NCBI GenBank assembly: GCA_963931925.1 | Contig: OZ007583.1 | Span: forward strand, 12,871,633 to 12,935,632 | DNA: 64,000 nucleotides | Direction of reading: 5' to 3' | DNA from: Onchidella celtica | Lineage: Eukaryota > Mollusca > Gastropoda > Systellommatophora > Onchidiidae | Shown: positions 44,865-55,757 of the stretch, in pieces | Layout of the letters: every line of letters starts with the position of its first letter | Numbering within the stretch: position 1 is the stretch's first letter | Notes under the pieces: model-generated | Database searches by the model: none | Told to the model about the DNA's origin: nothing | Seen by the model: only the letters and a program-made list of their open reading frames with translations | Position numbers and translations under genes: made by a program

Positions 44865-47800
44865 ATGGACTATCTGGGCGCACTGAAGCTTGCCAGACAA
44901 GAAGGCATTAGTGATGAGGAATTCAAAATTAGGTGGGACGAAGAGAAAGCCCAAAACCGAGAACAAAGGGCGATCGAACGAGAAGAAAAGGAGAAGGAAA
45001 GACAATTTGAAAGGGAGAGAATGGAATACGAACGGGAACTAGCCAAAAACGGGTGTCACAATGGTAAAGGGAGTGGAAAATCTGCTGCCCCGAAGGTACC
45101 CAAAATTGCCATTTTTGATGACTCGCGCGAGGATCTCGACTCGTATTTGAAAAGATTTGAAAGACTCGCGCAGGCAAATGATTGGGAAGAAGACACCTGG
45201 GCAGACATGTTAGGGGCATTGTTAACTGGTAGGGCGTTAGATGTTTATTCCGGTCTCAGCGATGAAGACAGTAGGGATTACGAGAAGGTAAAGAAGGTGT
45301 TGTTCAAGAAGTATCATCTCACGGCAGAGGGTTATAGGCGTAAGTTTAGGGAGAGTCGTCTAGATAAGGACGAAACTTATACGCAGCTGTCCGTGAGATT
45401 GCAGAGATATTTTGAGAGGTGGGTAGACCTCTCAGAGGCAGAGAGAACTATGGAAGGGATTACGGATCTGTTAGTCAGGGAGCAGATGTTGAAGATTGTC
45501 GACTGTAATCTTTCCATATATTTGAAAGAGAGGGACCCCAAGTCCGTGCATGAGTTAGTTGAGATGGCGGACTTGTATAGTGAGGCTCATCAGTCGAAGC
45601 GAGGGCTGGAGCAACAGCAGAAGTCAGGTAAGAGGGTTGAGGAGAGCAGAAGTAAGGGTTTAGGAGTGAGTAAACCGGTATGCTTCAACTGTGGCTCTCC
45701 CAATCACCTGAGTAGGCAGTGTGACCAGGGCAGGACGAAGAAGGGTGCTGCTGCCACTGTCGAGGACAACCGAGGTAAGTCCCAGCGTGAGAGTGGGCGT
45801 GGTTGTTTTGTGTGTGGGTCACTTCTCCATATTGCGAGATTCTGTAGGAAGAGACAGAAAGAGACGACCGCAGTCGTACTAACCAGCGATGAGGAAGCCG
45901 ATGACAGTCAGTGGGAGTCATCGGGCAGGGCGAATACTCAACCAGGGGCTGAGCAGAGTGTTGGGCCACAGACCTTCATTTCTTGGGAGACGGAAGGTAA
46001 GAGTATTGAGTTAGAAGGTTCGACAGAACATGAGCCCGAAGACGATGTTCCGGAGAATGATTTATCCGCTCCATTTTTGGAGAAGGGGAGGATAGGGGAT
46101 AAAGAGATTACTATCCTTCGTGACACGGGATGCACGTGTGCGATTATAAAAAGGGACAAACTGCCTCCTAACAGCTTAACTGGGAAGAACAGGAGTTATG
46201 TCCTGATGGACGGGACGAGAAGGTCTGCTCCTGTCGCGGAAATGTGGGTAGAAACCCCATTTTATACTGGGCTTCTCGAAGCGCTAGTAGTGGAAGACCC
46301 AGTGGCCGATTTGATTATAGGAAACATAAAGGGGGCATCTCTTGAGAAGATAAGTGTGGTACTCACGCGATCTCGCAAGGTGGAGATTGACAAGGAAGAG
46401 CATGAGTGTGAGAATGCGAGTGTGAAAGTGAGTCAGACCACAGATAATGAGGAGGCCAAGGGCAACTCAACGGAGAAGGTAAGGGTAGGGGCCAAGATAG
46501 GGGAACTCACACCAGGTGAGATAGCCCGGGCCCAGAGAGAGGACGAAACTTTGAGAGTTTTAAGGGAGAGAGCCACGTTGGAGCAATCGGCTGAGGTAGG
46601 TACTCACATAAAAGAGAGTAAGGGAATTTACTATCGGGTAAAGAAGGCCGGGGCTGGACGTGCTGATGTGGAGCAGTTGTTGGTACCTAAGCAGTACCGA
46701 AGTGAGCTGATGAAGATAGCTCACGAAGGAGTGTTCGGGGGACACTTAGGAATTTCGCGCACACAGGACAGAATAATGCAGTCGTTCTTTTGGCCTGGGA
46801 TAGGTGCGGACGTAGGTCGTTTCTGTCAATCGTGTGACGCGTGTCAAAGGACATCCAAAAAAGGTAGGGTGACAAAGGTACCCCTAGTGCCGACACCCCT
46901 GATCGACACGCCCTTTTCGCGCGTCGCCATAGATTTGGTTGGTCCACTTCCGCGTACGGAACATGGGAGATCGCGTTATATTTTGACGCTAGTAGATTAT
47001 GCCACGCGTCTCCCGGATGCCGTAGCCTTAAGGGGGATATCAGCTGAGCAGGTCAGTGAAGCGTTAATGGAAATATTTTCTCGGTTAGGCATACCAAAGG
47101 AAATAGTTTCAGATAGGGGATCACAGTTTACCGGTGAGCTGATGAGAGAGGTCAGTGCACTTCTCAAAACGAAACAGATATTCTGCTCGCCCTACCACGC
47201 GATGGCCAATGGTCTGTGTGAAAGATTTAACGGAGTGCTGAAGAATATGCTTCGCCGAGTAGCTCATGACAGACCCAAGGACTGGGACAGAATGTTGTGT
47301 CCACTGCTGTTCGCGTATCGCGAAACCCCACAGGCCAGTACAGGTTTTTCGCCGTTTGAACTAGTGTTCGGTCACCCTGTGAGAGGACCACTTGCAATAC
47401 TGAAGAATCTGTGGACTGGGGAAGCGGAGTCAGAAACGAGGTCATCGTACGAATACGTGGTAGATATGAGGGAACGATTGGAGGATGCCATGAAAGTCGT
47501 AGCCGAGAACAGCAGCGTCGAAAAACACAGGCAGAAGAAATACTACGATAGGGGGGCCAAACAGAGGAAATTCCAAGTGGGCGATTCCGTCCTCATACTT
47601 CTCCCAAGTGACGGATCGAAACTACAGATGACTTGGAAAGGGCCTTACAAAGTAGAAGAGCAGAGAGGGTCAGTGAACTACATGGTGAACGTCAAGGGGA
47701 AGAGACGACTGTATCACGCGAATATGCTGAAGAAGTATATTGAGAGGGAAGACGAACAGGAAAACACAGAGGCAATAGCTGCAGCTATAATTGACGAGAC

Positions 47801-49280
47801 CGATGAAGGAGAGGAAGCGACTTCGATGCCTCTGGAGACAGTCATGCCTAAGCTAGAACAGACCGAAACCTACAGGGATGTACAGTTAGGGGACACGCTA
47901 GATCAGGATCAGAGAGAACAGATGCAAGAGCTCATGGAAGAATACAAAGATATATTTACCGATGTACCGGGGCTCACTGACCTGATCAAGCACAAAATCC
48001 CATTGCTAGATCAAAAACCTGTGAAGGTAAGACCCTACCAACTACCGTACTCAACTAGAGAAGCTGTCAATGCTGAGGTAGGCAAGATGCTTGCGGCCAG
48101 AATCATCGAACCGTCCGAGTCCCCGTACAATAGTCCAATTGTATTAGTTAAGAAGCCCGATGGTCAACATCGTTTCTGCAACGACTACAGGCGGCTAAAT
48201 GTTGTGACTGCCGATGACGCCGAACCGATGCCTGAGGTAGAAGCCATTATTTCCAATCTAGCGGAGGCAAAATATTTCACCAAGCTGGACTTGACAAAGG
48301 GCTTTTATCAAGTTCCGATGGCCGAGGAAGATAAACACCTGACGGCGTTCGCCACACCGTTTGGGCTATACCAGTACAGGGTCATGCCGTTCGGGTTGAA
48401 GGGATCCCCCGCCACATTTAACAGGCTCATGAGGAAAGTATTAAAAGATGCTGGCGAAGGGGTAGATGCATTTGTAGACGACTGTCTTATACACAGTGCA
48501 AATTGGCCTGACCACTTGGAACGTTGTCGGAATGTCTTCGAGCGACTGAGACGGGCAAATTTAAAAGCTAGACCTACCAAGACGCTAATAGGGATGACAG
48601 AAGTCGAGTACTTAGGCCATAAGCTGGGACAGGGGACTGTAAGACCGCAGGAGAGTAAGGTGCGAGCCATTGTCGACTGTGACCGACCGACGACCAAGAC
48701 ACAAGTGAGGAGTTTCCTGGGGCTAACGGGGTACTATCGGAAGTTTGTACCAAATTACAGTGCAATCTCGGCGCCGTTGTCAGACCTCACAAAGAAGTCC
48801 CAGGGCACAAAGTTCGCGTGGGGACACGCGCAGGAGAACGCGTTCAATGCCCTAAAAATTTGTTTGAGTTCCCAGCCGATACTACGGATGCCAGACTGGA
48901 ACAAGGAACTGATTCTCCAGACAGACGCATCTAACCTTGGAGTGAGTGGCTGCCTACTTCAAGAAGACGAGGGTACGAAGTATCCAGTTGTATATGTTAG
49001 CAGAAAGTTGAAACCTGCGGAGAAGAACTACTCAACAATTGAAAAGGAATGCCTGGCCATAGTTTTCGCCGTTAGTAAGTTGCAGGCGTATCTGTATGGG
49101 AGAAACTTCGTGTTAGAGACGGACCACCGACCTCTAACTTGGATGCGAACTAAAGACCAGAAGAACGCGAGGGTAACTAGATGGAACCTGGCGCTGCAAC
49201 CATATAACTTTCGAATCAGCAACATCAGGGGGCGAGACGCTCTATGGGCCGACACTCTATCTAGATTACCAGTAGATTAA
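44865..49280 (+). CDS. gag-pol: GyB Gag-Pol polyprotein (gag-protease-integrase-RT-RNase H)
   Basis: 1471 codons from the ATG at 44865 (the frame is open from a TTG two codons earlier), with no stop. Gag has a Glu/Arg-rich coiled coil (residues about 25-65) and two CCHC knuckles (273-286, 314-327). Protease: D-T-G at 420-422. Integrase: His 620, His 627, CxxC 657/660, then a D690, D750, E786 triad with exactly 35 residues between the last two. A GPY-type module lies near 922-960. RT has Asp 1142 (KLDLTKG) and FVDD 1203-1206. RNase H has Asp 1354, a Glu near 1393-1395 and Asp 1420. All catalytic residues I can place are present. Gag and pol are fused with no frameshift or stop, so Gag excess must come from another mechanism. 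Integrase precedes RT, as in Gmr1-like elements. Confidence 0.95.
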   Translation: MDYLGALKLARQEGISDEEFKIRWDEEKAQNREQRAIEREEKEKERQFERERMEYERELAKNGCHNGKGSGKSAAPKVPKIAIFDDSREDLDSYLKRFERLAQANDWEEDTWADMLGALLTGRALDVYSGLSDEDSRDYEKVKKVLFKKYHLTAEGYRRKFRESRLDKDETYTQLSVRLQRYFERWVDLSEAERTMEGITDLLVREQMLKIVDCNLSIYLKERDPKSVHELVEMADLYSEAHQSKRGLEQQQKSGKRVEESRSKGLGVSKPVCFNCGSPNHLSRQCDQGRTKKGAAATVEDNRGKSQRESGRGCFVCGSLLHIARFCRKRQKETTAVVLTSDEEADDSQWESSGRANTQPGAEQSVGPQTFISWETEGKSIELEGSTEHEPEDDVPENDLSAPFLEKGRIGDKEITILRDTGCTCAIIKRDKLPPNSLTGKNRSYVLMDGTRRSAPVAEMWVETPFYTGLLEALVVEDPVADLIIGNIKGASLEKISVVLTRSRKVEIDKEEHECENASVKVSQTTDNEEAKGNSTEKVRVGAKIGELTPGEIARAQREDETLRVLRERATLEQSAEVGTHIKESKGIYYRVKKAGAGRADVEQLLVPKQYRSELMKIAHEGVFGGHLGISRTQDRIMQSFFWPGIGADVGRFCQSCDACQRTSKKGRVTKVPLVPTPLIDTPFSRVAIDLVGPLPRTEHGRSRYILTLVDYATRLPDAVALRGISAEQVSEALMEIFSRLGIPKEIVSDRGSQFTGELMREVSALLKTKQIFCSPYHAMANGLCERFNGVLKNMLRRVAHDRPKDWDRMLCPLLFAYRETPQASTGFSPFELVFGHPVRGPLAILKNLWTGEAESETRSSYEYVVDMRERLEDAMKVVAENSSVEKHRQKKYYDRGAKQRKFQVGDSVLILLPSDGSKLQMTWKGPYKVEEQRGSVNYMVNVKGKRRLYHANMLKKYIEREDEQENTEAIAAAIIDETDEGEEATSMPLETVMPKLEQTETYRDVQLGDTLDQDQREQMQELMEEYKDIFTDVPGLTDLIKHKIPLLDQKPVKVRPYQLPYSTREAVNAEVGKMLAARIIEPSESPYNSPIVLVKKPDGQHRFCNDYRRLNVVTADDAEPMPEVEAIISNLAEAKYFTKLDLTKGFYQVPMAEEDKHLTAFATPFGLYQYRVMPFGLKGSPATFNRLMRKVLKDAGEGVDAFVDDCLIHSANWPDHLERCRNVFERLRRANLKARPTKTLIGMTEVEYLGHKLGQGTVRPQESKVRAIVDCDRPTTKTQVRSFLGLTGYYRKFVPNYSAISAPLSDLTKKSQGTKFAWGHAQENAFNALKICLSSQPILRMPDWNKELILQTDASNLGVSGCLLQEDEGTKYPVVYVSRKLKPAEKNYSTIEKECLAIVFAVSKLQAYLYGRNFVLETDHRPLTWMRTKDQKNARVTRWNLALQPYNFRISNIRGRDALWADTLSRLPVD

Positions 49281-49318
49281 TAATTTTATTAGCCGATTTT
49301 GCCAGGGAAAATCGACTT

Positions 49319-49331
49319 AAGTGAGGGCGAT
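49319..49331 (+). promoter_or_regulatory. GyB polypurine tract
   Basis: AAGTGAGGGCGAT directly before the 3' LTR: purine-rich but interrupted, unlike the G-rich tracts of GyA and GyC. Confidence 0.55.
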
Positions 49332-50683
49332 TGTAACAGGGCGACAGACAGGCAAGGTATAGCTAGCGTGGGAAGATAGCTAACGGCGGGGAGACAGAGT
49401 TATTGTAGGCCAGAGGGGGAAAGTAGCCGATGCAACTGAAGCGCTTTGACACCCGAAAAGGGTAGTGTTTACTTGACCGCCGTACTTGTCGATCAGATCA
49501 CCTGGGAATTGCTTGGGGGGTAGAGCTGTTTCAATAGTATTTGACGTGGAGCCGACGGGGGTGGCTATTAGGATAACTAATGCACACTCGGTGGGCGTCT
49601 TGGGACGCTACCTGACTGGGTATAAATCCCCGAACGCTCCTTCCAACTTCAGACCGCTGAGAGCACTCACCAGCTTCGTGCCGAAGAGGAGACCACAACT
49701 GCAACTGTAATTTTGTACTAGTCTTGTGAGTGGGGAAGGTCAGGGAACCCGCAAACATCCTTTGTCAGAGCGTGGTATCTTTGGTATCTTGTCGGCATTT
49801 GGGCTGTTGCTGAGTGGTAAGTTAATTGTACGATGTATGTGTATTTTACTTAATGTTCATGATTGTAGAACCTAAATCTAGTGGGTTTACTTTGGTATAA
49901 CTACTGCCTCTGAGAGAGTCACGGAAACGCCGTTATATATATGTTACGAAACCTTATAGGATGGGGTCCGTTAGAGAGAGCGTTATTCTTCGTGGGGAAC
50001 GTGTAAATATCATTAAAACTGTATTGATCGTTTATTGTATTGCCTATATGGGAGCCTATGGAGTATGGGAGCTGCAGCCTGACTTATAACAGTGTCAGCG
50101 GTTAAAAGTGTTAATGATGAATATCCGTCATGGAGTAAGTATGGAAGTCATGCCTTCCAGCAGTAGATTAGGACTTTGCGATTGTTTTTCTACAGAGGAG
50201 GAAGAACAACGGCTTCTTGGCTTCTCAACTTCTTGTACTTTGATTAACGACATCGTGGCTTCTTGGTTTCCCGACCTATTGGTACCTGCCGATACCTGTT
50301 GATCTAACTGCGCAGTCAAGCCAGAGTAGAGAGGAAGAACCAGTGCCCAGATAGCGCCATACACCCCTAAAGGAGAGGTTTCCTTAAGCTGAATGTACCC
50401 GTGTGTTTTATAAAATGTGCTAGGAATTGAATATTACGAAGCCTTTTAATTATCATGTACTGATTTGCATCATCTTCATTCCATCGAAATTCACATGAAA
50501 TTGTATGACCTATGTTCCTATTATTATTGAATGAATTAATAATTATTGTATATATATAAGCAATACAGATATCGTTTGTTATAACTTATAGAAGAGAGAT
50601 AGTCGATTATTTAGTGTGTTTGTGCCGTGCCCATCACGGCTGGTGTCAGAAGAAAGTTAGTGAGAGAAAGTGGAAACATCACA
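49332..50683 (+). repeat. GyB 3' LTR
   Basis: Partner of 43235-44588, shorter by 2 bp mainly in a G run near 49556. Single-base differences are visible near 49710 and 50498. Confidence 0.93.
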
Positions 50684-50688
50684 AAGAC
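50684..50688. repeat. Target-site duplication of GyB, right copy
   Basis: AAGAC, matching 43230-43234. Confidence 0.88.
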
Positions 50689-50749
50689 ATAGGAGAAGAA
50701 GAACAGGAAGCGGAAGACTTGACAGAAGAAAAGCTAGAAACAACAACAA

Positions 50750-51265
50750 CTAAAAAAAAACCAAAGGAAACCCCAGAAAAGGCCAAAAAAAACAACAAAG
50801 GAAACCCAAGGAAAGACAAAAAAACAACAAAGGAAACCCAAGGAAAGACAAAAAAAACAACAAAGGAAACCCAAGGAAAGACAAAAAAACGAAGGAAACC
50901 CAAGAAAAGACAAAAAAACAACAAAGGAAACCCAAGAAAAGACAAAAAAACAGCAAAGGAAACCCAAGAAAAGACAAAAAAACAGCAAAGGAAACCCAAG
51001 AAAAGACAAAACAACAAAGGAAACCCAAGAAAAGACAAAAAAACAACAACAAAGGAAACCCAAGAAAAGACAAAAAAACAACAACAAAGGAAACCCAAGA
51101 AAAGACAAAAAAACAACAACAAAGGAAACCCAAGAAAAGACAAAAAACAAAAAAAAGGAAAGACAAAAAAAACAACAACAAAGGAAACCCAAGAAAAGAC
51201 AAAAAACAAAAACAAAGGAAAGACAAAAAAAAAAACAACAAAGGAAACCCAAGAAAAGACAAAAT
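50750..51265. repeat. Purine-rich minisatellite
   Basis: About 15 units of roughly 30-37 bp built on GGAAACCCAAGAAAAGAC followed by A-runs and ACAACAA. Homogeneous blocks differ in unit length. The 217-codon Lys-rich plus frame that crosses it starts inside the GyB LTR and is not a gene. Confidence 0.93.
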
Positions 51266-51433
51266 AACAACAAGAAAAGCGAGTTGTAAATACCAAGCAC
51301 AGTGATCCTCCCAAAACAAAGACTTCACATCCCAGGTTTGTTGGAATCTCATCAGCCTGTACATCACTTTTCCATCTTTCAGTGAAATAAAATTCTAACT
51401 CGAATGGCAAATACATGTTTCGTGTCTTTTCTC

Positions 51434-51444
51434 TAAGCCCCGAT
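51434..51444. promoter_or_regulatory. Paired inverted CCAAT boxes
   Basis: GATTGGATTGG carries two overlapping reverse CCAAT motifs about 50-60 bp upstream of the possible first exon at 51496. Motif is clear; function is inferred. Confidence 0.3.
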
Positions 51445-51495
51445 TGGATTGGTCCCGAGCAGTGACCTAAAAAAAAATATATATATATATATATA

Positions 51496-51586
51496 ATGGC
51501 GTCCACCAGAGGGATGATGGCAGTCAAGATTGGAGATTATAAATCAGTATTAAAAAAACTAGGAGCCGAGCTTCCTGCTGGTAAAG
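51496..51586 (+). CDS. Possible first coding exon of an unidentified host gene
   Basis: ATGGCG in fair start context opens 30 codons (MASTRGMMAVKIGDYKSV...) ending at AAAG|GTAGGTGA, a reasonable donor. Composition is normal for a protein, unlike the surrounding repeats. No second exon is found before the window ends, possibly because the GyC insertions enlarge the intron. I do not recognise the peptide. It could also be chance. Confidence 0.35.
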
Positions 51587-53507
51587 GTAGGTGAAGGAGT
51601 AAGTGCTTGTTTAATTGAGAAGCACAATTAGGAAATACATTTTTTGAACTAAGGGTTTCCTAAAAATAATTAAAGCAGGCTTAGATCATTCGTTTTTCAT
51701 GCATGTTTTAAAATAAGTATGAATCATAAAGAATATAATTATGTTCTTACATTTAAAACACTTCACAGTCTCTTAGACATCTCAGTGTGTTAGTTTTCAA
51801 AGTAGTTTGGTGCTATATAGGGGGACCTAATTATTGGATAATCGTGAAGACACACACACACATACACATAGAGAAACACACGTATATATAATAATTTTCT
51901 TCATATCTTTACATGTCCTTATTATGTAAACCACAATGTATCTTTTTTATTACACCGCCACTGTGATTTAGGGGTAGGGGAAAAAAGGGTGGGGGGTGGG
52001 GGTACGCCATTTGGGGGGTTGGGGTGGGGGGGGGGGGAAGAACGCAGATGAAAAGTCACGACCTTAGTTCTTATCTGTTCTATCTCTATTTTCTGAAGAA
52101 AAAATTAAACAACAACTGGGGATCTTTTAGTAATGTAGAAAAGATATAAGAATTGCACTCTTTGACCCTGGTTTATATTGCGTTGTGGTACTTATCAAAC
52201 TCGTTCCCAGTTCCGATTTATTCCAACTCCTGATCACAATACTAAAACTGCATACGTTTAACGTCAAATCTCTCACTTGTGCGAAGAATGGAGTTGGAAC
52301 AGCCAAGAACTACGGTCGCGATTATGCCTTGCAGACCATTGTTGACGCAGTTGTAGTTGCTCAGAGAAAGCAAACAAAAACAACATAAAAACGATGAAAA
52401 CCAGTTTGCTTCTCACGGCCCCCATATGAAATTCTGAAGCCTCCACGGCCTTGAAGTTATACAACATAACAATTTGCCAAAATCTATTCACTTTTCACGG
52501 GGGCCTTAAATTTAACCTTGGATAAAAATGTAAATCTAAAGCAAATCACGAGAAACGGCTTTATCGGTATGAAAAGGCGAAATTGCTGATAACTAAAACT
52601 CTTTCATGGCATAAATTGAGATGCCGTAAACATTGCATGGACAAAGGAAAAGGAAAGTGGGCAGATTATGAAGGGCTCCCAAATATTCATTTTAAAGACA
52701 TAAAAAAAAGATAAATATCATTATTATACAGTTCGTCAAGCGCTCTTTTAAGTCTGCAAGGTATCATAAAGATCGCCAGCCAAGCGAGTCAGCAGTATTA
52801 TTCATGTCATAAGATACCGGGTTTAAAATTTGATATAGTAAACAAGTTGCGGCATGGGGGGTGAATGGCAAATTTAATAGAAAAAAAAAATCCCAAACTT
52901 TTCAGGTAGTTGTACCCAGAAAGGAACAGACAGCGACGGGGTCAGGCGGCGCGCTCGCTAGGCATGGGCTAAAGATTTTTGCTAATTCAGCACACAAACA
53001 GGATGTTTTTAGGCTCGGCAAATTCTGGCAATTTCTTTAAAGATGTGGCCCAAGAAGACAACAACATGTAACAACAAAAACCAAATGGGTTTAGCACTGG
53101 CGTGATATCAAGCTCTTGCTGGGTGTAATACCATTTCTTGCTAACCAGGAAAAAAACAATAAAAAATATTTACAGGCTGATCTGATTGAGTCGATCTCCA
53201 AATCAGCACGATAGACAATCTTTCTTCACAGGCCGGGATTTGTGTACGGTGATTTTTTTTTTTTAATTAATTTTGCAAAACATTGTCATAGTTCACAAAA
53301 TATCAGGTAAGGTCAACTTAAAAGTGAAAACTGTAATAAATCCAAAAAGAATAATTATTTGTCATAATGTTGTATGTGCATTTTTGGGTTTTCGTAAAAA
53401 ATGAGGATTGAAGTTTGGTCGGCAAAATGGCTAAAAAGCATACAACATAACGTCACAAACATTTTATCGTCGGCCAAATGATAGGATCGGCTAACTGCAT
53501 TTGAGGA
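51587..53507. other. Unassigned DNA
   Basis: G-homopolymers near 51990-52039, a CA/TA microsatellite near 51853-51891 and two dispersed repeats (52846-52978, matching 33107-33232; 53371-53440, matching 17990-18060). No gene recognised. Confidence 0.4.
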
Positions 53508-53941
53508 TCATCCCCCACCCCAAAAAAATTAATGCAATTAATTTCAAATCGCATCAAGATAATTGTCAACGAGTGAGCGTGAGCAATATTTACATAAAAA
53601 TGATCTACCAATGTCTATAGCACATATGATACCGAAATCAGGGGAAAATATGGCGATCAATTTGCCCTGCACTATGCATATATATATATCACATCATCAA
53701 TACCTAACTAAAACATAATACCTAATACAGAATCAAAATCAATCAACCTATCAAGCATTCTTCATATAGTATTTATAATGTCAATATTTTAAGATCGAGG
53801 ACTCGTTCACACCGATCACTGTCAATGTTCATATGTTTCCCAATTTCTGCTGACATACGTTTCCAATTGTGCTGCGACTCTTCGTTGTTCTGTCTGTCGA
53901 ATGTTCCTGTCCTCCGATGTGTAAGCCACTGAAATCTTCAC
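53508..53941 (-). other. GyC1 3' UTR and PPT, with no LTR beyond it
   Basis: Homologous to GyC2 from its PPT onward (TCATCCCCCACCCC on the plus strand at 53508, matching 55744). Immediately left of 53508 the sequence is unrelated to the GyC LTR. Confidence 0.75.
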
Positions 53942-54578
53942 CTAGGCTCGACTAAGGTACTCGGCGATATGATTGCTGGTTCCTGGAATCGGTTGAATGA
54001 CGAACGTATACGGCTGTAAAGCCAATGCCCATCTAGATAAGCGAGGGCTGGATGAACGATTCTTAGACAAAAACGTTAGTGGCTTGTGGTCTGTCTGGAT
54101 GTAGAATTCTCGTCCCATCAGATAACGTCCTAATTTTTGGACGGACCACACAATGGCAAGACACTCCCTCTCTATTACAGAATACTTCCTTTCTCTCTGC
54201 AGTAACTTTCGACTGACATAACATACAGGATGGAAACATTCGTTCTTCTCCTGTAGAAGACAAGCGCCGACACCAGAGTCCGATGCATCTGTTCTGAGGA
54301 TAAATTTAGATCGAAAATCTGGCAATATCAGAATGGGTGACGATGATAATGCTGTCACCAATTTATCAAATGCTGTCTGACAATCAGACGTCCACTGGAC
54401 CTTATCGGGCTGGCCCTTCTTAGTAAGGTCAGTAAGAGGAGATGACAAGGAGGAAAAGTTCGGAATGAACTTCCTGTAATAATTTAAAATTCCCACTAAG
54501 CTTCTCACTTGTTTCTTTGTCTTAGGGATTTGTAACCCTACTAATTTCTCAATTTTTGTTATTTCAGGTCTCTGAATA
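53942..54578 (-). pseudogene. pol: GyC1 pol, end of RT plus RNase H
   Basis: Minus-strand frame with the RT thumb region (TKKQVRSLVGILNYYRKFIP) and RNase H (RTDASDSGVGACLLQE, ERECLAIVWSV, QTDHKPL), ending at the stop at 53942. Its 5' continuation lies at 61239 onwards; GyC2 separates the two parts. Confidence 0.87.
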
Positions 54579-54583
54579 CCTCT
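54579..54583. repeat. Target-site duplication of GyC2, left copy
   Basis: CCTCT, repeated at 61239-61243, inside the pol sequence of GyC1. Confidence 0.9.
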
Positions 54584-55743
54584 TGTCACAAATCCCAGAC
54601 TGGGAGATGTAATAAGTTATGACAGGACAACAATCACGAACGAACAAGTTTAACACTTAACAGAACAACCCATCAGACTCACACATTTATTAAACATAAT
54701 TATACAGATAATAGCGCAATTACATACATTATATTATTGAATTTAACTGCCGTACAACGGCCTTATTCCCACATGCACTCTTCCTCGGATCCACAACCCG
54801 GTAGTTACTTCCTAAAGACACTTCGGCCTCAGCCTCTCCCCTCAGGGTCTTAATAGCACATTAATAATTCACTGGCACCGCAGTCTCTCAATATCACCTT
54901 CCTATTGCCATAACACCTTAGCCTTCCACTAGCACCTCAGCAGGGCAATAGCACATTATCATTTCAATAGCCCATCAACATGGCAATAGTACATTATCAT
55001 TTCAATTAGCACATTCACGCTCATATCTACGTCCCTGTCCGTGGCCAGACTGCCACGACTTTATGTGCCTCTACTGTCCTGCACCGACAGCCTCACTCTT
55101 GGCCTATGTGTGGCCCCGGCCCTATGCTGGCCTATCCCCTGTGCTCACCGAGGTGGCTCTTCGGCCCGTCCCCGACACCTACAAGAATAACATTACATTG
55201 GTATAATACCATACCATTTCTATTCACTCCACCTCTCCTTACAACCCATGAAGCGTACACACAATAGTTCACATTTCACTCACCAAACATTTTACGGTAA
55301 CACACCTCCATCGTAGTACACAATACTCACTCGTGCTACAAATCCATGAACTCAACTTTCATCTATCGCTCATGGCGCACATTGCTATATCCAATATCAA
55401 GGACTTCCACATTCCTCACATATACTTATTTACATCATGGTAATAGACGAATATAATACATCAATCATAGTTATCAATCATCGTTTCACCTACCAGTCAT
55501 CACTGGAAAAAACTCTCTCACTAGTCTTCCGACTGCTCCCCTTATGTTCGCCCACTGGGCTTTCTCTTGCGTCCGCCCTTTAGGACGTTCAAACTTGCAG
55601 TGATAGTAATACAGCGCTCTCGCCTCATTCAGACCCACACCACTCATAACATGCACGCTTTCCCTTACTTGTCTACGTGCGTTAATTTTACTCTCCTCCT
55701 TTCCCCCCGTAATTATTAACTATCGCTCACTCCACTCGTGACA
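54584..55743 (-). repeat. GyC2 3' LTR
   Basis: Plus-strand ends TGTCACAAATCCC and CTCGTGACA. It has one copy of the 38-bp unit that is duplicated in the 5' LTR. Confidence 0.92.
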
Positions 55744-55757
55744 TCATCCCCCACCCC
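55744..55757 (-). promoter_or_regulatory. GyC2 polypurine tract
   Basis: Sense TGGGGTGGGGGATGA-type tract adjoining the 3' LTR, nearly the same as that of GyA. Confidence 0.8.

Larger units (their letters stand above)
43235..50683 (+). mobile_element. Ty3/gypsy LTR retrotransposon GyB, complete and apparently intact
   Basis: A 7449-bp element with LTRs 43235-44588 and 49332-50683 that begin TG and end CA, a 5-bp AAGAC duplication, a tRNA-Leu-type PBS, a short PPT and one uninterrupted gag-pol frame. By eye the LTRs differ by three or four single-base changes and a small G-run length difference, so insertion is recent. Pol order is protease, integrase, RT, RNase H. It has no envelope frame. 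Confidence 0.95.

Noticed and set aside
50614-51267. 217-codon Lys/Thr/Glu-rich frame
   Set aside because: Starts inside the GyB LTR and runs through an A-rich minisatellite; the minus strand is open in three frames as well.
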